Notes: generated by a model from the letters alone, not told the origin. DNA of 64,000 bases from Promethearchaeota archaeon (GCA_019894735.1 JAGXOB010000004.1:1-64000); one strand, 5' to 3'; positions 18,266-27,355 are shown, numbered from the stretch's first letter. Numbers and translations: made by a program.

Positions 18266-18601
18266 ATGAACTTTGAACACAATTCTGAAAAATCTAACAT
18301 AATTAAATCTCCATTATGGGATTTAATGTTATCTACAAATGATTGCTATCCTGGCTGTAGTTGCGACGATGATTTTTTTGACATGACATTGAATCGCGTA
18401 AAGAAATGGGTTTCAGTTAACGATGGAACTACAGTTATACAACAAATTGAAAATTTGTTATTAGACGAAAATATAGATATTGGCGAAGTTCAAATACAGA
18501 CTAATATTCCTTTTCAAACCATCGAAGAATTTAGAGAGTGGTTGTTAGAGTGGAGAAAACTATTGTTAGAGTGGAGAAAACTTAAATTTAAGTCCAATTA
18601 G
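18266..18601 (+). CDS. Hypothetical protein with tandem C-terminal duplication
   Basis: This 111-residue protein belongs to no family that I recognise. It has a cysteine/aspartate cluster (DCYPGCSCDDDFFDM, residues 30-45) and a helical C-terminus. An in-frame tandem duplication of 21 bases repeats LLEWRKL twice just before the end. A decayed copy of the same C-terminus lies at 19713-19790. The ATG at 18266 is preferred. A TTG at 18254 would add four residues. Confidence 0.5.
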   Translation: MNFEHNSEKSNIIKSPLWDLMLSTNDCYPGCSCDDDFFDMTLNRVKKWVSVNDGTTVIQQIENLLLDENIDIGEVQIQTNIPFQTIEEFREWLLEWRKLLLEWRKLKFKSN

Positions 18602-18627
18602 TAGAGATACATTAAAGATTTAAAAGT

Positions 18628-19584
18628 TCAATCGAAATCTAAATCATACCTGATCATTGGATTTTTATCCATGCAACTAACTCCAAACTGACATAATTCA
18701 CAACCCACAGGATAATTTTGTGCTTTGTATTTCCAATTAATTCGACGGTTGTATGCTTTTAGAATTGGTTTAAGGCGTGGAACCATGTCTCTTGCGACTT
18801 TATTGCGATATTTATTGCATTTTGTTTTATCATAACCTTTTTCAGTAATAGCATTAGCAGGACAGTTTTTTGCACAATCTCTACAAGTAGCTTTAGCGTA
18901 ATATAGACAATTAGCATAAGGCTCATCACTTTTTCTCGGTGTAACTTTAAGCGGTGCATTTGTAATCACCGAAGCTAATCGAACATTGCACCCTAGATCA
19001 GTAATCAAGCCTTCATGTAGTCCAAATGTCCCTAATCCCGCAGCAAATGCGACATGATTTTCTGACCATGTAGAATAAAAATCTTTTTTTGCAACCAACG
19101 TGTAAGCCTCACTAAGTTTTCCAGAAATAGCATTATACCCTTTATTTTGTAAAAATTCAACAGTTTGCTCCATTATGTAATTCCTAAAACCCTTAGCAAA
19201 ATTCCTAGCAATAGAATATACTTCTGCGGGCAATATAATTTTAGGTAATTTAATTGGAGTAATGCTTTTCTTTCTAATCTCATCAGTAAAGGGATATGCT
19301 ATAGAAACAATATTAAGATTTGATGCGGGTAATTGTTTTTGACCGCTTGCTAACCACATTTCCAAGGGTGTATAATGTTCAGATCCTACAATTTCTTTAA
19401 ATTTAAAAAAGATAGGGTCATTACCTTGAGCAACGCCAATTAAAGGTTGAGAGAAAATTTTTCCACCTCCATATTTTTCCGGAAGGCGGTTAAGTTCACT
19501 CCTTTCAAATTGTTCTTTTAAATGTTCCAATAATATCTCTTTCAAGATTGATCTCAAAGTATTTTTATATTGACTTTTGTACAA
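18628..19584 (-). CDS. 4Fe-4S protein related to epoxyqueuosine reductase
   Basis: This 318-residue protein has an N-terminal alpha/beta part and a C-terminal ferredoxin-like region. The cluster cysteines are in CLYYAKATCRDCAKNCP (CxxCxxxCP type), followed by TKCNKYRNK and, near the end, CELCQFGVSC. The block GLGTFGLHEGLIT resembles the QueG/reductive-dehalogenase family, where it lines a cobalamin site. It is shorter than and different from true QueG, so it may be a relative without the queuosine role. It is a lone gene that converges on the small gene to its left. Confidence 0.7.
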   Translation of the reverse strand: MYKSQYKNTLRSILKEILLEHLKEQFERSELNRLPEKYGGGKIFSQPLIGVAQGNDPIFFKFKEIVGSEHYTPLEMWLASGQKQLPASNLNIVSIAYPFTDEIRKKSITPIKLPKIILPAEVYSIARNFAKGFRNYIMEQTVEFLQNKGYNAISGKLSEAYTLVAKKDFYSTWSENHVAFAAGLGTFGLHEGLITDLGCNVRLASVITNAPLKVTPRKSDEPYANCLYYAKATCRDCAKNCPANAITEKGYDKTKCNKYRNKVARDMVPRLKPILKAYNRRINWKYKAQNYPVGCELCQFGVSCMDKNPMIRYDLDFD

Positions 19585-19712
19585 TATTGTTATTTATTTA
19601 TATATTTTTTACTCTCTAGAATTAAAATATTTTTAATTAGAATTTGAAGATACTGTTAGTAAATCACTCCCTTGATAATAGGGATTTATAATATTCAAAT
19701 TAAACATAATTT

Positions 19713-19790
19713 CAGTTAAAAGAAGAATTTAAAAAATGGTTATTAGATTGGAAAAAACTCACTATAGAATCATATAAGGATGTAGTTTAA
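19713..19790 (+). pseudogene. Fragment of a duplicate of the gene at 18266
   Basis: The frame reads QLKEEFKKWLLDWKKLTIES and ends at TAA 19788. It matches the EEFREWLLEWRKL end of the gene at 18266-18601, both in residues and in position before the stop. An in-frame stop lies just upstream at 19707, and no start is available. It is a remnant with no expected product. Confidence 0.6.
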
Positions 19791-19860
19791 GGGATTTATT
19801 CCCTAATTATTGAAGCTGAAACAAATATGACTTTAATTCTTAAAAGAAATTAGACTTCAA

Positions 19861-19915
19861 AAATTTAAATACAAAATGGTGCTAAAACAAGTTTAAAAAA
19901 TCTTAGAAAAAATAG
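19861..19915 (+). repeat. Diverged copy of the hydrolase gene's start region (partner 20141-20195)
   Basis: Over about 55 bases this segment closely matches 20141-20195: AAATTTAAATA, then GGTGCTAAAA, then TTTAGAAAAAATA-like sequence in the same order and spacing. In the intact copy this spans the TATA-like element and the GTG start of the hydrolase. Here the frame is broken soon after the start by a TAA. Confidence 0.55.
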
Positions 19916-20158
19916 AGACGAGATATTCTCTTTTTTTATTTAAAGTTTCAAAATGGAACCCTTTTTGAAGATTTATTGAAAATATCTCCCAACATTAAGG
20001 TTGACCTTCATTTTCGCACTATATCTCTCCCTTTTGACAGAGTTGTATAATTGGGTAGATTTAATCTTTAAACAATAAGTTTTATAAGCAATTTGAATGA
20101 ACTAATAATGTATAATTTCTATTGAGAAATTAAATACAAAAAATTTAAATAAAAAAAG

Positions 20159-22108
20159 GTGCTAAAAATAAATTTAAAAGAATTTAGAAAAAATAAAGCA
20201 GCTGTAGTTTTTTGTGTCTTGGTTGTTGTAATTCTTTTTTCCGCTATTATGTCCAGTGCGTTTCAAAATAATTTTGGAACCATCGACGTAAGAGTTATTG
20301 AATTCAACGATAAAGATGGTGAAAGACTTGTTGGAAAACTATATCGACCGATCGGGATTGATGCGAGTAATCCTGGACCTGGAATTCTTGGGTTACATGG
20401 TTATAACAACGATAAAGATGTTCAACGTCCTGCTGCGATTGAATTGGCTAAAGCTGGTTTTGTAGTTTTAGCTTTAGACCAATTAGGACATGGAGATTCT
20501 TCTGGAGGATATGCCCTTGATGCAGCTCCTTACAGTTATTTCCTTGCTTACGAATATCTTATGAATTTAGAATTCGTAGACGAGAATAATACTGGTATTT
20601 ACGGACATTCTATGGGTGAACTTCGAGCTCGACAAATAGCTTCAGCCTATCCTCAACATAGAGCCCTTGGTCTTCAAGCGTTTACTCCTAATTTTATTGG
20701 TGCTTATTACGGAAATTACGGTGACCCAAAATTTAACAATATTCTTCATCTTTGGAATTCCTATGAAGAATGGGGTGGAGAAGGGCAAACGGTAGCTGAA
20801 AATTTAGCAGCAGGACTAGCTATGATGGAATCACAATACCATTTAACCCCTGGAACCGCTGCGGTAGATACTAATCTTGATCTATGGGGTGGAGCTTCAG
20901 ATTTTGTTAACGGTACAGCGAGACGAGAATCTTACGATATAGGCTCTCATCCAGCTATAACTATGAGTCCTAAACATACATCAGAAATAGTAGCTTGGAT
21001 GCTACAGGCGCTTCAAGGAAAGAGTTACGCAGATGCTTGGGCTATTGCCGATCCTGCTAAACAAACCTACTTAGGATCAGAAATTTTTGGGATGCTTGCA
21101 GCTTTTGCAACGCTTATCTCAATCCTACCTCTTGCATATTTGTTAATGAATACAAAGTATTTCAATGAAGTTCGACAACCTATGCCAGAGAAAATACATA
21201 CGCCTAAAAGGTCAACATGGTGGATTGTTGCAAGTGTTAATACAGCCATAGCGGGAATTACCTATTGGTTCTTTATACCAGGATATGGTCTCTCAGATAA
21301 CTGGTTATTTGACATCAAAATTGGTGATTATACCGTATTCAATCATGGTATCGCTAATGGATTTGAGCATTGGTACTTACTTAATGCATTCTTTGGTGTT
21401 ATATCGTGGACTGTCTGGTATCTCCTGACTAGGTATAGAAAAGGTAGAGATAGTATTTCGCTTCATGATGTGGGAGCAACATTCGCCACTAAGGATGAAT
21501 TAAAAGACTTATCTTTAGTAAAGAAAGCCACAAAAGCTTTTAATCCAAGGATTATAAGCAAAACAATCCTAATAGCGGCAATTCTATTTTGGTGGATGTA
21601 CGGTTTAGTCTTCTTTTCACAGGCATTTTTGAATGTTGAGTTTCGTGGACTCTGGACGATGATGAAAACTTTTAGCGATTTACAACGAGCAGTAGACTTC
21701 TGGCCATACTTTGGAATAGTGTTCTTCTTCTCTATAATTAATGCCGGAATCTATATGTACGGGCAACTGAGAATGAAAGAATATAAAAATACGTACATAA
21801 CACATACTGTCTGGTTTCTCAAATACTGTTATCTGATGCTCGGTGGGTTAGTTGTTGTCATGTTGGTGCAATACGCACCGCAGTGGTTTGGTGGAGAACT
21901 TACTTCGACAAATATAGTTGGATGGGGACTTGCAGATACTAATCGGATGATGATTATCCAGTTAATGGGCGCCATTCCTTCACTAGCAATAACTTATTTC
22001 CTATGTATAAATCTCTATCGCCAAACTGGTAGAGTTTATCTTAGCGCAATAATGTTTGCTGCAATACAGGTGTGGTTCCAGATGACTGCATTAGTTGCTT
22101 ATGTGTAA
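20159..22108 (+). CDS. Alpha/beta hydrolase fused to a multi-helix membrane domain
   Basis: This 649-residue protein starts with a signal-anchor helix (residues 14-30). An alpha/beta hydrolase domain follows (50-300), with GILGLHGYNNDKD (oxyanion region), the nucleophile elbow GHSMGELRARQ, and a likely catalytic His in SPKHTSEIVAW. From residue 315 to the end there are about seven hydrophobic helices. The hydrolase part resembles serine aminopeptidase/dienelactone-type enzymes. With the anchor ahead of it, it probably faces outside the cell. The fusion to a membrane domain is uncommon, and the substrate is unknown. The start is GTG 20159. Confidence 0.75.
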   Translation: MLKINLKEFRKNKAAVVFCVLVVVILFSAIMSSAFQNNFGTIDVRVIEFNDKDGERLVGKLYRPIGIDASNPGPGILGLHGYNNDKDVQRPAAIELAKAGFVVLALDQLGHGDSSGGYALDAAPYSYFLAYEYLMNLEFVDENNTGIYGHSMGELRARQIASAYPQHRALGLQAFTPNFIGAYYGNYGDPKFNNILHLWNSYEEWGGEGQTVAENLAAGLAMMESQYHLTPGTAAVDTNLDLWGGASDFVNGTARRESYDIGSHPAITMSPKHTSEIVAWMLQALQGKSYADAWAIADPAKQTYLGSEIFGMLAAFATLISILPLAYLLMNTKYFNEVRQPMPEKIHTPKRSTWWIVASVNTAIAGITYWFFIPGYGLSDNWLFDIKIGDYTVFNHGIANGFEHWYLLNAFFGVISWTVWYLLTRYRKGRDSISLHDVGATFATKDELKDLSLVKKATKAFNPRIISKTILIAAILFWWMYGLVFFSQAFLNVEFRGLWTMMKTFSDLQRAVDFWPYFGIVFFFSIINAGIYMYGQLRMKEYKNTYITHTVWFLKYCYLMLGGLVVVMLVQYAPQWFGGELTSTNIVGWGLADTNRMMIIQLMGAIPSLAITYFLCINLYRQTGRVYLSAIMFAAIQVWFQMTALVAYV

Positions 22109-22152
22109 TTTTTTTCGTAAACAAAACATAACGTAAATAAAGAGGAATTAAA

Positions 22153-22395
22153 ATGACTAGTTTAAAAGAAAAATTTGACCTTGAGGAACTAATTAGCATT
22201 CTTATTGGGATGTGCCTATCCGGAGCAATTCTTATGTGGGTTTTTTATACCACTTTCCCACCTTGGATACCACCCTGGGACCCTGAAACTACGGTTCACG
22301 TTGGAAACATTACATACTTAATTCTAGCGATACTTTTTACAGTTGCAACTCCAGCATTAATTTTATTGTTATGGTTCCGCAAAAAGAAAGCGTGA
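22153..22395 (+). CDS. Small two-helix membrane protein
   Basis: This 80-residue protein has two transmembrane segments, ISILIGMCLSGAILMWVFY and ITYLILAILFTVATPALILLL. A proline/tryptophan-rich loop (FPPWIPPWDPE) joins them, and the C-terminus is basic. It lies 44 bases after the membrane hydrolase and is probably co-transcribed, perhaps as its small partner. No family is recognised. Confidence 0.6.
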   Translation: MTSLKEKFDLEELISILIGMCLSGAILMWVFYTTFPPWIPPWDPETTVHVGNITYLILAILFTVATPALILLLWFRKKKA

Positions 22396-22413
22396 AATAA
22401 TCTATTATTTAAC

Positions 22414-22427
22414 TTTTTTTTTTTTTT
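22414..22427 (+). terminator. T-run terminator after the hydrolase operon
   Basis: A run of 14 consecutive T bases lies 19 bases after the stop of the small membrane protein, with no strong hairpin before it. Archaeal RNA polymerase stops at such tracts. Confidence 0.55.
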
Positions 22428-22583
22428 AAACCTGCTTTGTAGTAATAGCGATAATAACTTGAAATTAATCCCTTAATAAAAGGAGTTTATAATATTCCAA
22501 TTAAAAATATTATGAACCAAAATGTATTTCTTAAATCCTATCTTAAGTTACTTATATCTAAAATAAATTTATTCTGATTAGAT

Positions 22584-23231
22584 ATGGCTGATAAAGTTAA
22601 TAATGAATATAGACTAAATGGAAAAGAAAGACAGATTTTGTTCCAATCCATGGATGTAATCCTGCAAAACCTTCAAGAAAACATGGAACACCTTGGTAAA
22701 ACTAAGCATTTCGAGCACACCCAAAAATTCATAGATTTGGTTTATGACGGATTAAGAAAAAAGCGTAAATTTTTTCTGTTAGCAAGTGGTCGTTCAGCTT
22801 TTATTCTACAGTGTTTTGCTACAAGATTAGTTCATCTTGGTGCAGATGTATTTATGGTTACCAACCTTGGTTCTATCCCTGCTCTCTCAAATGATGATAT
22901 CTTAATAGTCTTATCAGGATCAGGTACAACTTCGATCGTTGTAAGCCTTCTAAAAAATTATGTGAACACTGCAAAGCCTTTTGGAATAGTCTCTATTACA
23001 TCTCACCCTGAAACTATAATAGGGCGGGTTGGGGATATTACCATAAGATTGAAAGGAAGATCCAAAAGAGATAAAGTTGATCTTCATGATGATACAGCAA
23101 TTCTTACTCCCGAAGGGACTATGTTCGAGATCGCGGCTTTTGTATATTTGGATGCAATTATTGCTGAATTAGCAATCAAAATGGGAAAGACAAATGCAGA
23201 TATGTTAAGAAAACATTCTGAAACTATTTAA
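22584..23231 (+). CDS. hxlB: 6-phospho-3-hexuloisomerase
   Basis: This 215-residue SIS-domain protein has the SIS signature FFLLASGRSAFILQCFATRL and the second half ILIVLSGSGTTSIVVSLL. The PHI-specific region follows, with the C-terminal PEGTMFEIAAFVYLDAII block carrying the catalytic glutamate. PHI interconverts 3-hexulose-6-phosphate and fructose-6-phosphate. In archaea it usually works with hexulose-phosphate synthase to make pentose phosphates or fix formaldehyde. No synthase gene is adjacent. A TTTATAATATT element near 22485 is a plausible promoter. Confidence 0.88.
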   Translation: MADKVNNEYRLNGKERQILFQSMDVILQNLQENMEHLGKTKHFEHTQKFIDLVYDGLRKKRKFFLLASGRSAFILQCFATRLVHLGADVFMVTNLGSIPALSNDDILIVLSGSGTTSIVVSLLKNYVNTAKPFGIVSITSHPETIIGRVGDITIRLKGRSKRDKVDLHDDTAILTPEGTMFEIAAFVYLDAIIAELAIKMGKTNADMLRKHSETI

Positions 23232-23301
23232 ATTACTTTATTTAATTCGAATTTTTAATTTATTAACTTAAAACTATAAAAATTATTGTTACCTACAATC
23301 T

Positions 23302-23385
23302 TTGTGCCCATTATAGTGTATCTATGAGAGTAGTTTCACAACTAAATTTCTATGAATAGATATCTCCCATGGGCACGCTTTTTTT
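23302..23385 (+). ncRNA. Candidate small structured RNA / terminator hairpin
   Basis: An 8-bp stem pairs GTGCCCAT (23304-23311) with ATGGGCAC (23369-23376). An inner 7-bp stem pairs TATCTAT (23319-23325) with ATAGATA (23356-23362), and a small AGTT/AACT hairpin sits near the apex. Seven T bases follow the outer stem. A TATA box (TATAAA, 23275-23280) is placed so that transcription would begin about 25 bases later, right at the 5' side of the stem. It therefore looks like a short independent RNA gene between two convergent genes. A simple shared terminator is the alternative. Confidence 0.45.
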
Positions 23386-23403
23386 ATATTTTGAATTGTT
23401 TAC

Positions 23404-24315
23404 TTATCCGTTCGTGTTAAAATTAAGAGCACCAATTGCTCCAGCGAACACTGAATTATCTAAGAATATTGGTTTTAATCTCTTATATTTACAAAGTAAT
23501 GATAATGTCTGTTTTAATGGCTTATTTCCTATAAGAAAACCTCCACAAAATATGACATGCTTTACTTCGTGGTTCTCTGCCATTAGTGTAGCAATTGTTC
23601 CGATATTTTCTCCAATGCTTCCAATGAGTGATATAATAATGTCCTCCTTTTTAGCAGAATTAACATCCACATTTCTATTAATCTTACCTAGTGCTGCTGC
23701 TGTAAATTCTCTGAATAATTTATCTACTCTATTATCTTCAATATTATAGATATCGCCTACTTTCAAATCCACTTGATATCTATTACCCTTAATAGCATAA
23801 TTAACTGCTTCTGAAAAAGTTACATCCGATTCTTGGAAAATCAACCTGATTAATCCCATGAAAAAACCTCCTCCCATTGCAGAACCTCCTAGGTGTTTAA
23901 TAGAATCCGTTTTCAAGATTATAGACGTTCCCGTTCCTAAGGTTACTACAATTGAGGAGGGTATAGGCTTGTTTTTATTGTGTTCATACAGAATTTCTAC
24001 TCCCAGTATATTGGCATCAAATTCATTGATCAAGTTGGTCTCGAATTCAGTAGAAAACTTTTCATTGAGAATAAAAGCTTTTCCACCCGTAAAATTAATC
24101 TTCTTATACTGATTTTTATTGATTTCTATAAATTCGCTTATTTCACTAAAGTCAGAGCTTGTTTGGTTCATTGTAAGTATAACTTCGTTCCCATCCGAAT
24201 AAGCAATCTTCGTAAGGCTCTGACCAATATCTATCCCTAAAGTTTCAAGGGGGATTTTACCTTTCGTACTTTCTAACTGAATTTTAACTGTATTTTTCTC
24301 TGAAATTCTTATCAA
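23404..24315 (-). CDS. coaW: Type II pantothenate kinase
   Basis: This 303-residue ASKHA-fold kinase matches the Staphylococcus-type (type II, eukaryote-related) pantothenate kinase along its length. It has LGIDIGQSLTKIA (phosphate 1), a LTGG-like NFTGGKA, VTLGTGTSIIL (phosphate 2), HLGGSAMGGGFFMGL, NRYQVDLKVGDIY and the C-terminal VFAGAIGALNF. The enzyme phosphorylates pantothenate, the first step to CoA. Most archaea use pantoate kinase instead, so this gene is notable. The start at 24315 is only 54 bases from the divergent DUF362 gene. Up to 24 residues before the TLGIDIG strand look like an added tail. Confidence 0.82.
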   Translation of the reverse strand: MIRISEKNTVKIQLESTKGKIPLETLGIDIGQSLTKIAYSDGNEVILTMNQTSSDFSEISEFIEINKNQYKKINFTGGKAFILNEKFSTEFETNLINEFDANILGVEILYEHNKNKPIPSSIVVTLGTGTSIILKTDSIKHLGGSAMGGGFFMGLIRLIFQESDVTFSEAVNYAIKGNRYQVDLKVGDIYNIEDNRVDKLFREFTAAALGKINRNVDVNSAKKEDIIISLIGSIGENIGTIATLMAENHEVKHVIFCGGFLIGNKPLKQTLSLLCKYKRLKPIFLDNSVFAGAIGALNFNTNG

Positions 24316-24368
24316 CCCGAAATATTTTAAAAAAGATTTATTTGATTCTTTAATTTTAATATTTTGTA

Positions 24369-25787
24369 ATGAATGAGAACTCTAAAATAAATAGTACTGA
24401 AGTTGCTATTATTAAAAGTACTATCTCAAATAAATTAATAACAACAGGAATAGAAAAACTTGGCGGAATCTCAGCATTTATAGAAAAAGGAGATCAGGTT
24501 TTCATTAAAATTGATCTAAGAGCGCCATATGGATTTCCTGTCAATGTTAACTTTGATTCCCTCCGAGATATTATTAGTTTATGCAAAATTACTGGAGCAA
24601 AACAAATTCTTATTGGTGATTTCCCAAGTAATGGGATGAAAACTCAATCTATTGCAAACATTTTGGGGATTCAATCCTATTTAGAAAATCTTGGAGCTGA
24701 ACTTTTATTTTTAGAGGATTCAAATATTTATCCTCTAACAGATCTTGAAATAAAAGATAAGATCATTAAAATACCCGAAATAATACTTGAATCAGATAAA
24801 TTGATAATATTAAATCAAGTGAGTGTGGACCCTCTTTTTAAGATTACACTATCTCTACTTAATTCTTATTCTTTAGTGCCGAATAAATATCAAAGAATTG
24901 AAAAATTAGTAAGAAGTGGAAAGGATTATTTGCTTTTGGATCAATACAAACAAGATTTGATCTCAAACATCCTTGATATTTACAGTATCAAAAAACCAGA
25001 TTTAGTTATTAACGATATGTCCTATTTTTTGGAAGGAGCAGGTCCTTTTGTATACAGAGATTCTAATCTAATATCCCCAGGATTAAGTATTATGGGACGA
25101 GACGCAGTCGCAGTAGATCTAATTACTTTAAAATTGATTGATATTGATTTGTTGAGTAGTGATATTCTTTTAGAAGCAAGAAATAGAAAATTAGGAGTTA
25201 CGGATATGTCAAATATAACAATTATTGGGGAAAGTGTCGATAACATCAATTTGAAAGTAAATTTTTCTATCTATAGGTTAGATGATATTAACATAAAAAA
25301 TACGACTATCAAAGCTGGACGAATTTGCTCAGGATGCTTTAAAGAAGCATATCATTTATTGAATTTCATAATTACTCATATGCCAAAGGATTTAAAGTAC
25401 ATCAAAAAACAACACTTTTTGACGGGTGAAAATCCTCCAGAACCCGAATCTTCAGATCACATCATTGTTTTTGGAGAATGTGCGATTAATAGTACCAAAG
25501 ATAGGAAGTTTAGAAAAATTCGATCATCCTTTGACAGAAACTACATAGAGAGTGTTAAGGGAAAGATAAAAAAAGATTACAAATCTCAAAAAATACCAAA
25601 GGTTAAGGAAAAAGTTAATAAATCTATAATTGAAATTCCCGGTTGTCCTCCAAATTTATATGAAAGTATAATATCTATTCATAAATATTATGGGAAATCT
25701 CTAACACCAAATTTAACATTTTATAATAATCTAATAAAAACTTATTATGAACAACCATCGAAACCTAAAAAGTCCGCAAGTGATTAA
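24369..25787 (+). CDS. DUF362 domain protein
   Basis: This 472-residue protein has the DUF362 core: FIKIDLRAPYGFPVNVNFDSL, AKQILIGDFPSN, LVINDMSYFLEGAGP, and GRDAVAVDLITLKLI. DUF362 proteins are of unknown function and often carry iron-sulfur clusters. Here the ferredoxin part is missing, but the C-terminal third has conserved cysteines in RICSGCFKEAYH, FGECAINS and IPGCPPNLYE, which could bind metal. It is followed after two bases by another gene and is almost surely co-transcribed with it. Confidence 0.7.
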   Translation: MNENSKINSTEVAIIKSTISNKLITTGIEKLGGISAFIEKGDQVFIKIDLRAPYGFPVNVNFDSLRDIISLCKITGAKQILIGDFPSNGMKTQSIANILGIQSYLENLGAELLFLEDSNIYPLTDLEIKDKIIKIPEIILESDKLIILNQVSVDPLFKITLSLLNSYSLVPNKYQRIEKLVRSGKDYLLLDQYKQDLISNILDIYSIKKPDLVINDMSYFLEGAGPFVYRDSNLISPGLSIMGRDAVAVDLITLKLIDIDLLSSDILLEARNRKLGVTDMSNITIIGESVDNINLKVNFSIYRLDDINIKNTTIKAGRICSGCFKEAYHLLNFIITHMPKDLKYIKKQHFLTGENPPEPESSDHIIVFGECAINSTKDRKFRKIRSSFDRNYIESVKGKIKKDYKSQKIPKVKEKVNKSIIEIPGCPPNLYESIISIHKYYGKSLTPNLTFYNNLIKTYYEQPSKPKKSASD

Positions 25788-25789
25788 CA

Positions 25790-27346
25790 ATGATAAACGA
25801 CTCCTTCAAGGAAAACTGGCTAAAAATCCTAAGATTTAACTCAAATATACCTTTAGTTGAAAATCCAAAAGAGTTGAAGGAATTAGTTAGGATCCCTTTA
25901 ACTCCGATTGAAATTGAGGCCTTCCTTTTATATCACCTTTTTGACCTTTTATATCCTCGATTTGTAAACGACCAGCAAAACATTCTTGATATGATTGTCT
26001 CAGATTTCGAGCTTGACAATATTGTATTTGGGCTATACTTGTATGAAACGACTAAACCTGGAATTCATAGCGCTGTTAAAAAATTACCAATAGACACAAT
26101 TGTGGTCAAAAAAGAAGATTTAGACAATAGGGAGGAGTTATTTAATACACTACAAGCTATAATTCTAAAGGAGCAAGGTATTAAAATTTCGTGCATGAGA
26201 ATAATAAGAAAAAGAGGAATTGATTTAATTAATAGTCACTGCCAAAAATTAAACAAGTTGACCACTTACGAATTTGTTATAAGTATTCTGAATTTAATTC
26301 AAATTTCTCTTGAGAACGATTTGTTCTCTATTCATCCAGAACCTAATTTTCTAAGATTTTATAAAAATTGTATTGCTTCTCTCAATGGTATAAGTTTATC
26401 GAAAATTTTTGCTTATTTTGGTAGTTTTTTCACAGTGTTTAACACATTATTAATTTTGAATTCCCGTCGTTTACCAATTGCCCTAAAACTTATAAAAAAG
26501 AATGAAAAGTCAAGCAACTCTGAAATAGATATCAAATTAACGTTGTTTGATGGGGAGAAATATAAACTAAATAGTAAATCTCATGAAACAGATTTCAAAC
26601 TTATTCAATCAGATTTCAAGGTTGATAAAATAGTAATCTTAAATCAAAATCCATTTCTCCTTTTCTTTTCGGAATTATTTGAAACAGAAATACCCGCTGA
26701 CAAGGAAAAATTAAAATTATTATTTCAAAAGGCTCTATATGGAATCAGAAGTTACGATCTTAATTGGAACATGTTTCCCAAGCCAAATATAAATAATTTT
26801 TTACTTAGATTTTTAATTCGTCTTTTAGGAATAAATTTGAACCTGAAAAAACTCTCCCATTGGGCAATTCCTGACTTTTTATTCGATCTGGGGGCTACTT
26901 ATATCGGTTTGAATGCAAATCTTTTGTTGGTTTTAACCGATAAAAGTAAAAATAGTTCAAAACACACTTCAACCGAATTAATTCTCTTTAGAATTGAAAA
27001 TGGCTCTATAACAAAACTCGAATATATTAACAACCCAGAATTACTTATTAAAATCAAACTAAAACCGCTTGAATCAGTAAGAATAGTTCTATCTGAAAAG
27101 TTTGGTTTTATATCAACTGTTCTATTGGTGGATAAGCACTTAATTAAAACGATACTAAACACTTTTCTTATTAACTTTCATAGAATTTCGATATTTTCAC
27201 TCTTAAAAATTATTAAACTGCTGAAGAATCCACGGTATTTTCAACTATATCCTGAAATACCTCCCTATACATTGCTAAAAAAGAAAAGAAGTATCTCTTT
27301 TTTGAAAGATTTGATGTCAATTGTTATAGATAAGCACGATTTTTAA
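25790..27346 (+). CDS. Hypothetical protein coupled to the DUF362 gene
   Basis: This 518-residue protein resembles no family I know. The N-terminal half is helical with hydrophobic patches (LTPIEIEAFLLYHLFDLLYPRF), but without clear transmembrane segments. The middle (310-400) is basic and aromatic. The C-terminus contains an amphipathic helix region (ISIFSLLKIIKLLK) and a short basic stretch. It begins two bases after the DUF362 stop, so the two are translated together and probably act together. It ends ten bases before the convergent asd gene. Confidence 0.5.
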   Translation: MINDSFKENWLKILRFNSNIPLVENPKELKELVRIPLTPIEIEAFLLYHLFDLLYPRFVNDQQNILDMIVSDFELDNIVFGLYLYETTKPGIHSAVKKLPIDTIVVKKEDLDNREELFNTLQAIILKEQGIKISCMRIIRKRGIDLINSHCQKLNKLTTYEFVISILNLIQISLENDLFSIHPEPNFLRFYKNCIASLNGISLSKIFAYFGSFFTVFNTLLILNSRRLPIALKLIKKNEKSSNSEIDIKLTLFDGEKYKLNSKSHETDFKLIQSDFKVDKIVILNQNPFLLFFSELFETEIPADKEKLKLLFQKALYGIRSYDLNWNMFPKPNINNFLLRFLIRLLGINLNLKKLSHWAIPDFLFDLGATYIGLNANLLLVLTDKSKNSSKHTSTELILFRIENGSITKLEYINNPELLIKIKLKPLESVRIVLSEKFGFISTVLLVDKHLIKTILNTFLINFHRISIFSLLKIIKLLKNPRYFQLYPEIPPYTLLKKKRSISFLKDLMSIVIDKHDF

Positions 27347-27355
27347 AGTAATCAG

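Larger units (their letters stand above)
19585..20158. other. Gene-free stretch containing decayed copies of neighbouring sequences
   Basis: These 570 bases hold no intact gene but at least three recognisable fragments. At 19669-19712 there is a block that recurs at 22469-22510 (CCCTT..ATAA..AGG..TTTATAATATTC). At 19713-19790 is the C-terminal end of the gene at 18266. At 19861-19915 is a copy of the start region of the hydrolase gene (20141-20195). It looks like an old local duplication that has decayed. Confidence 0.5.

Noticed and set aside
18535..18590. Short tandem repeat as the edge of a mobile element
   Set aside because: It is a 21-base in-frame duplication inside a gene, without terminal inverted repeats or a transposase anywhere in the window.
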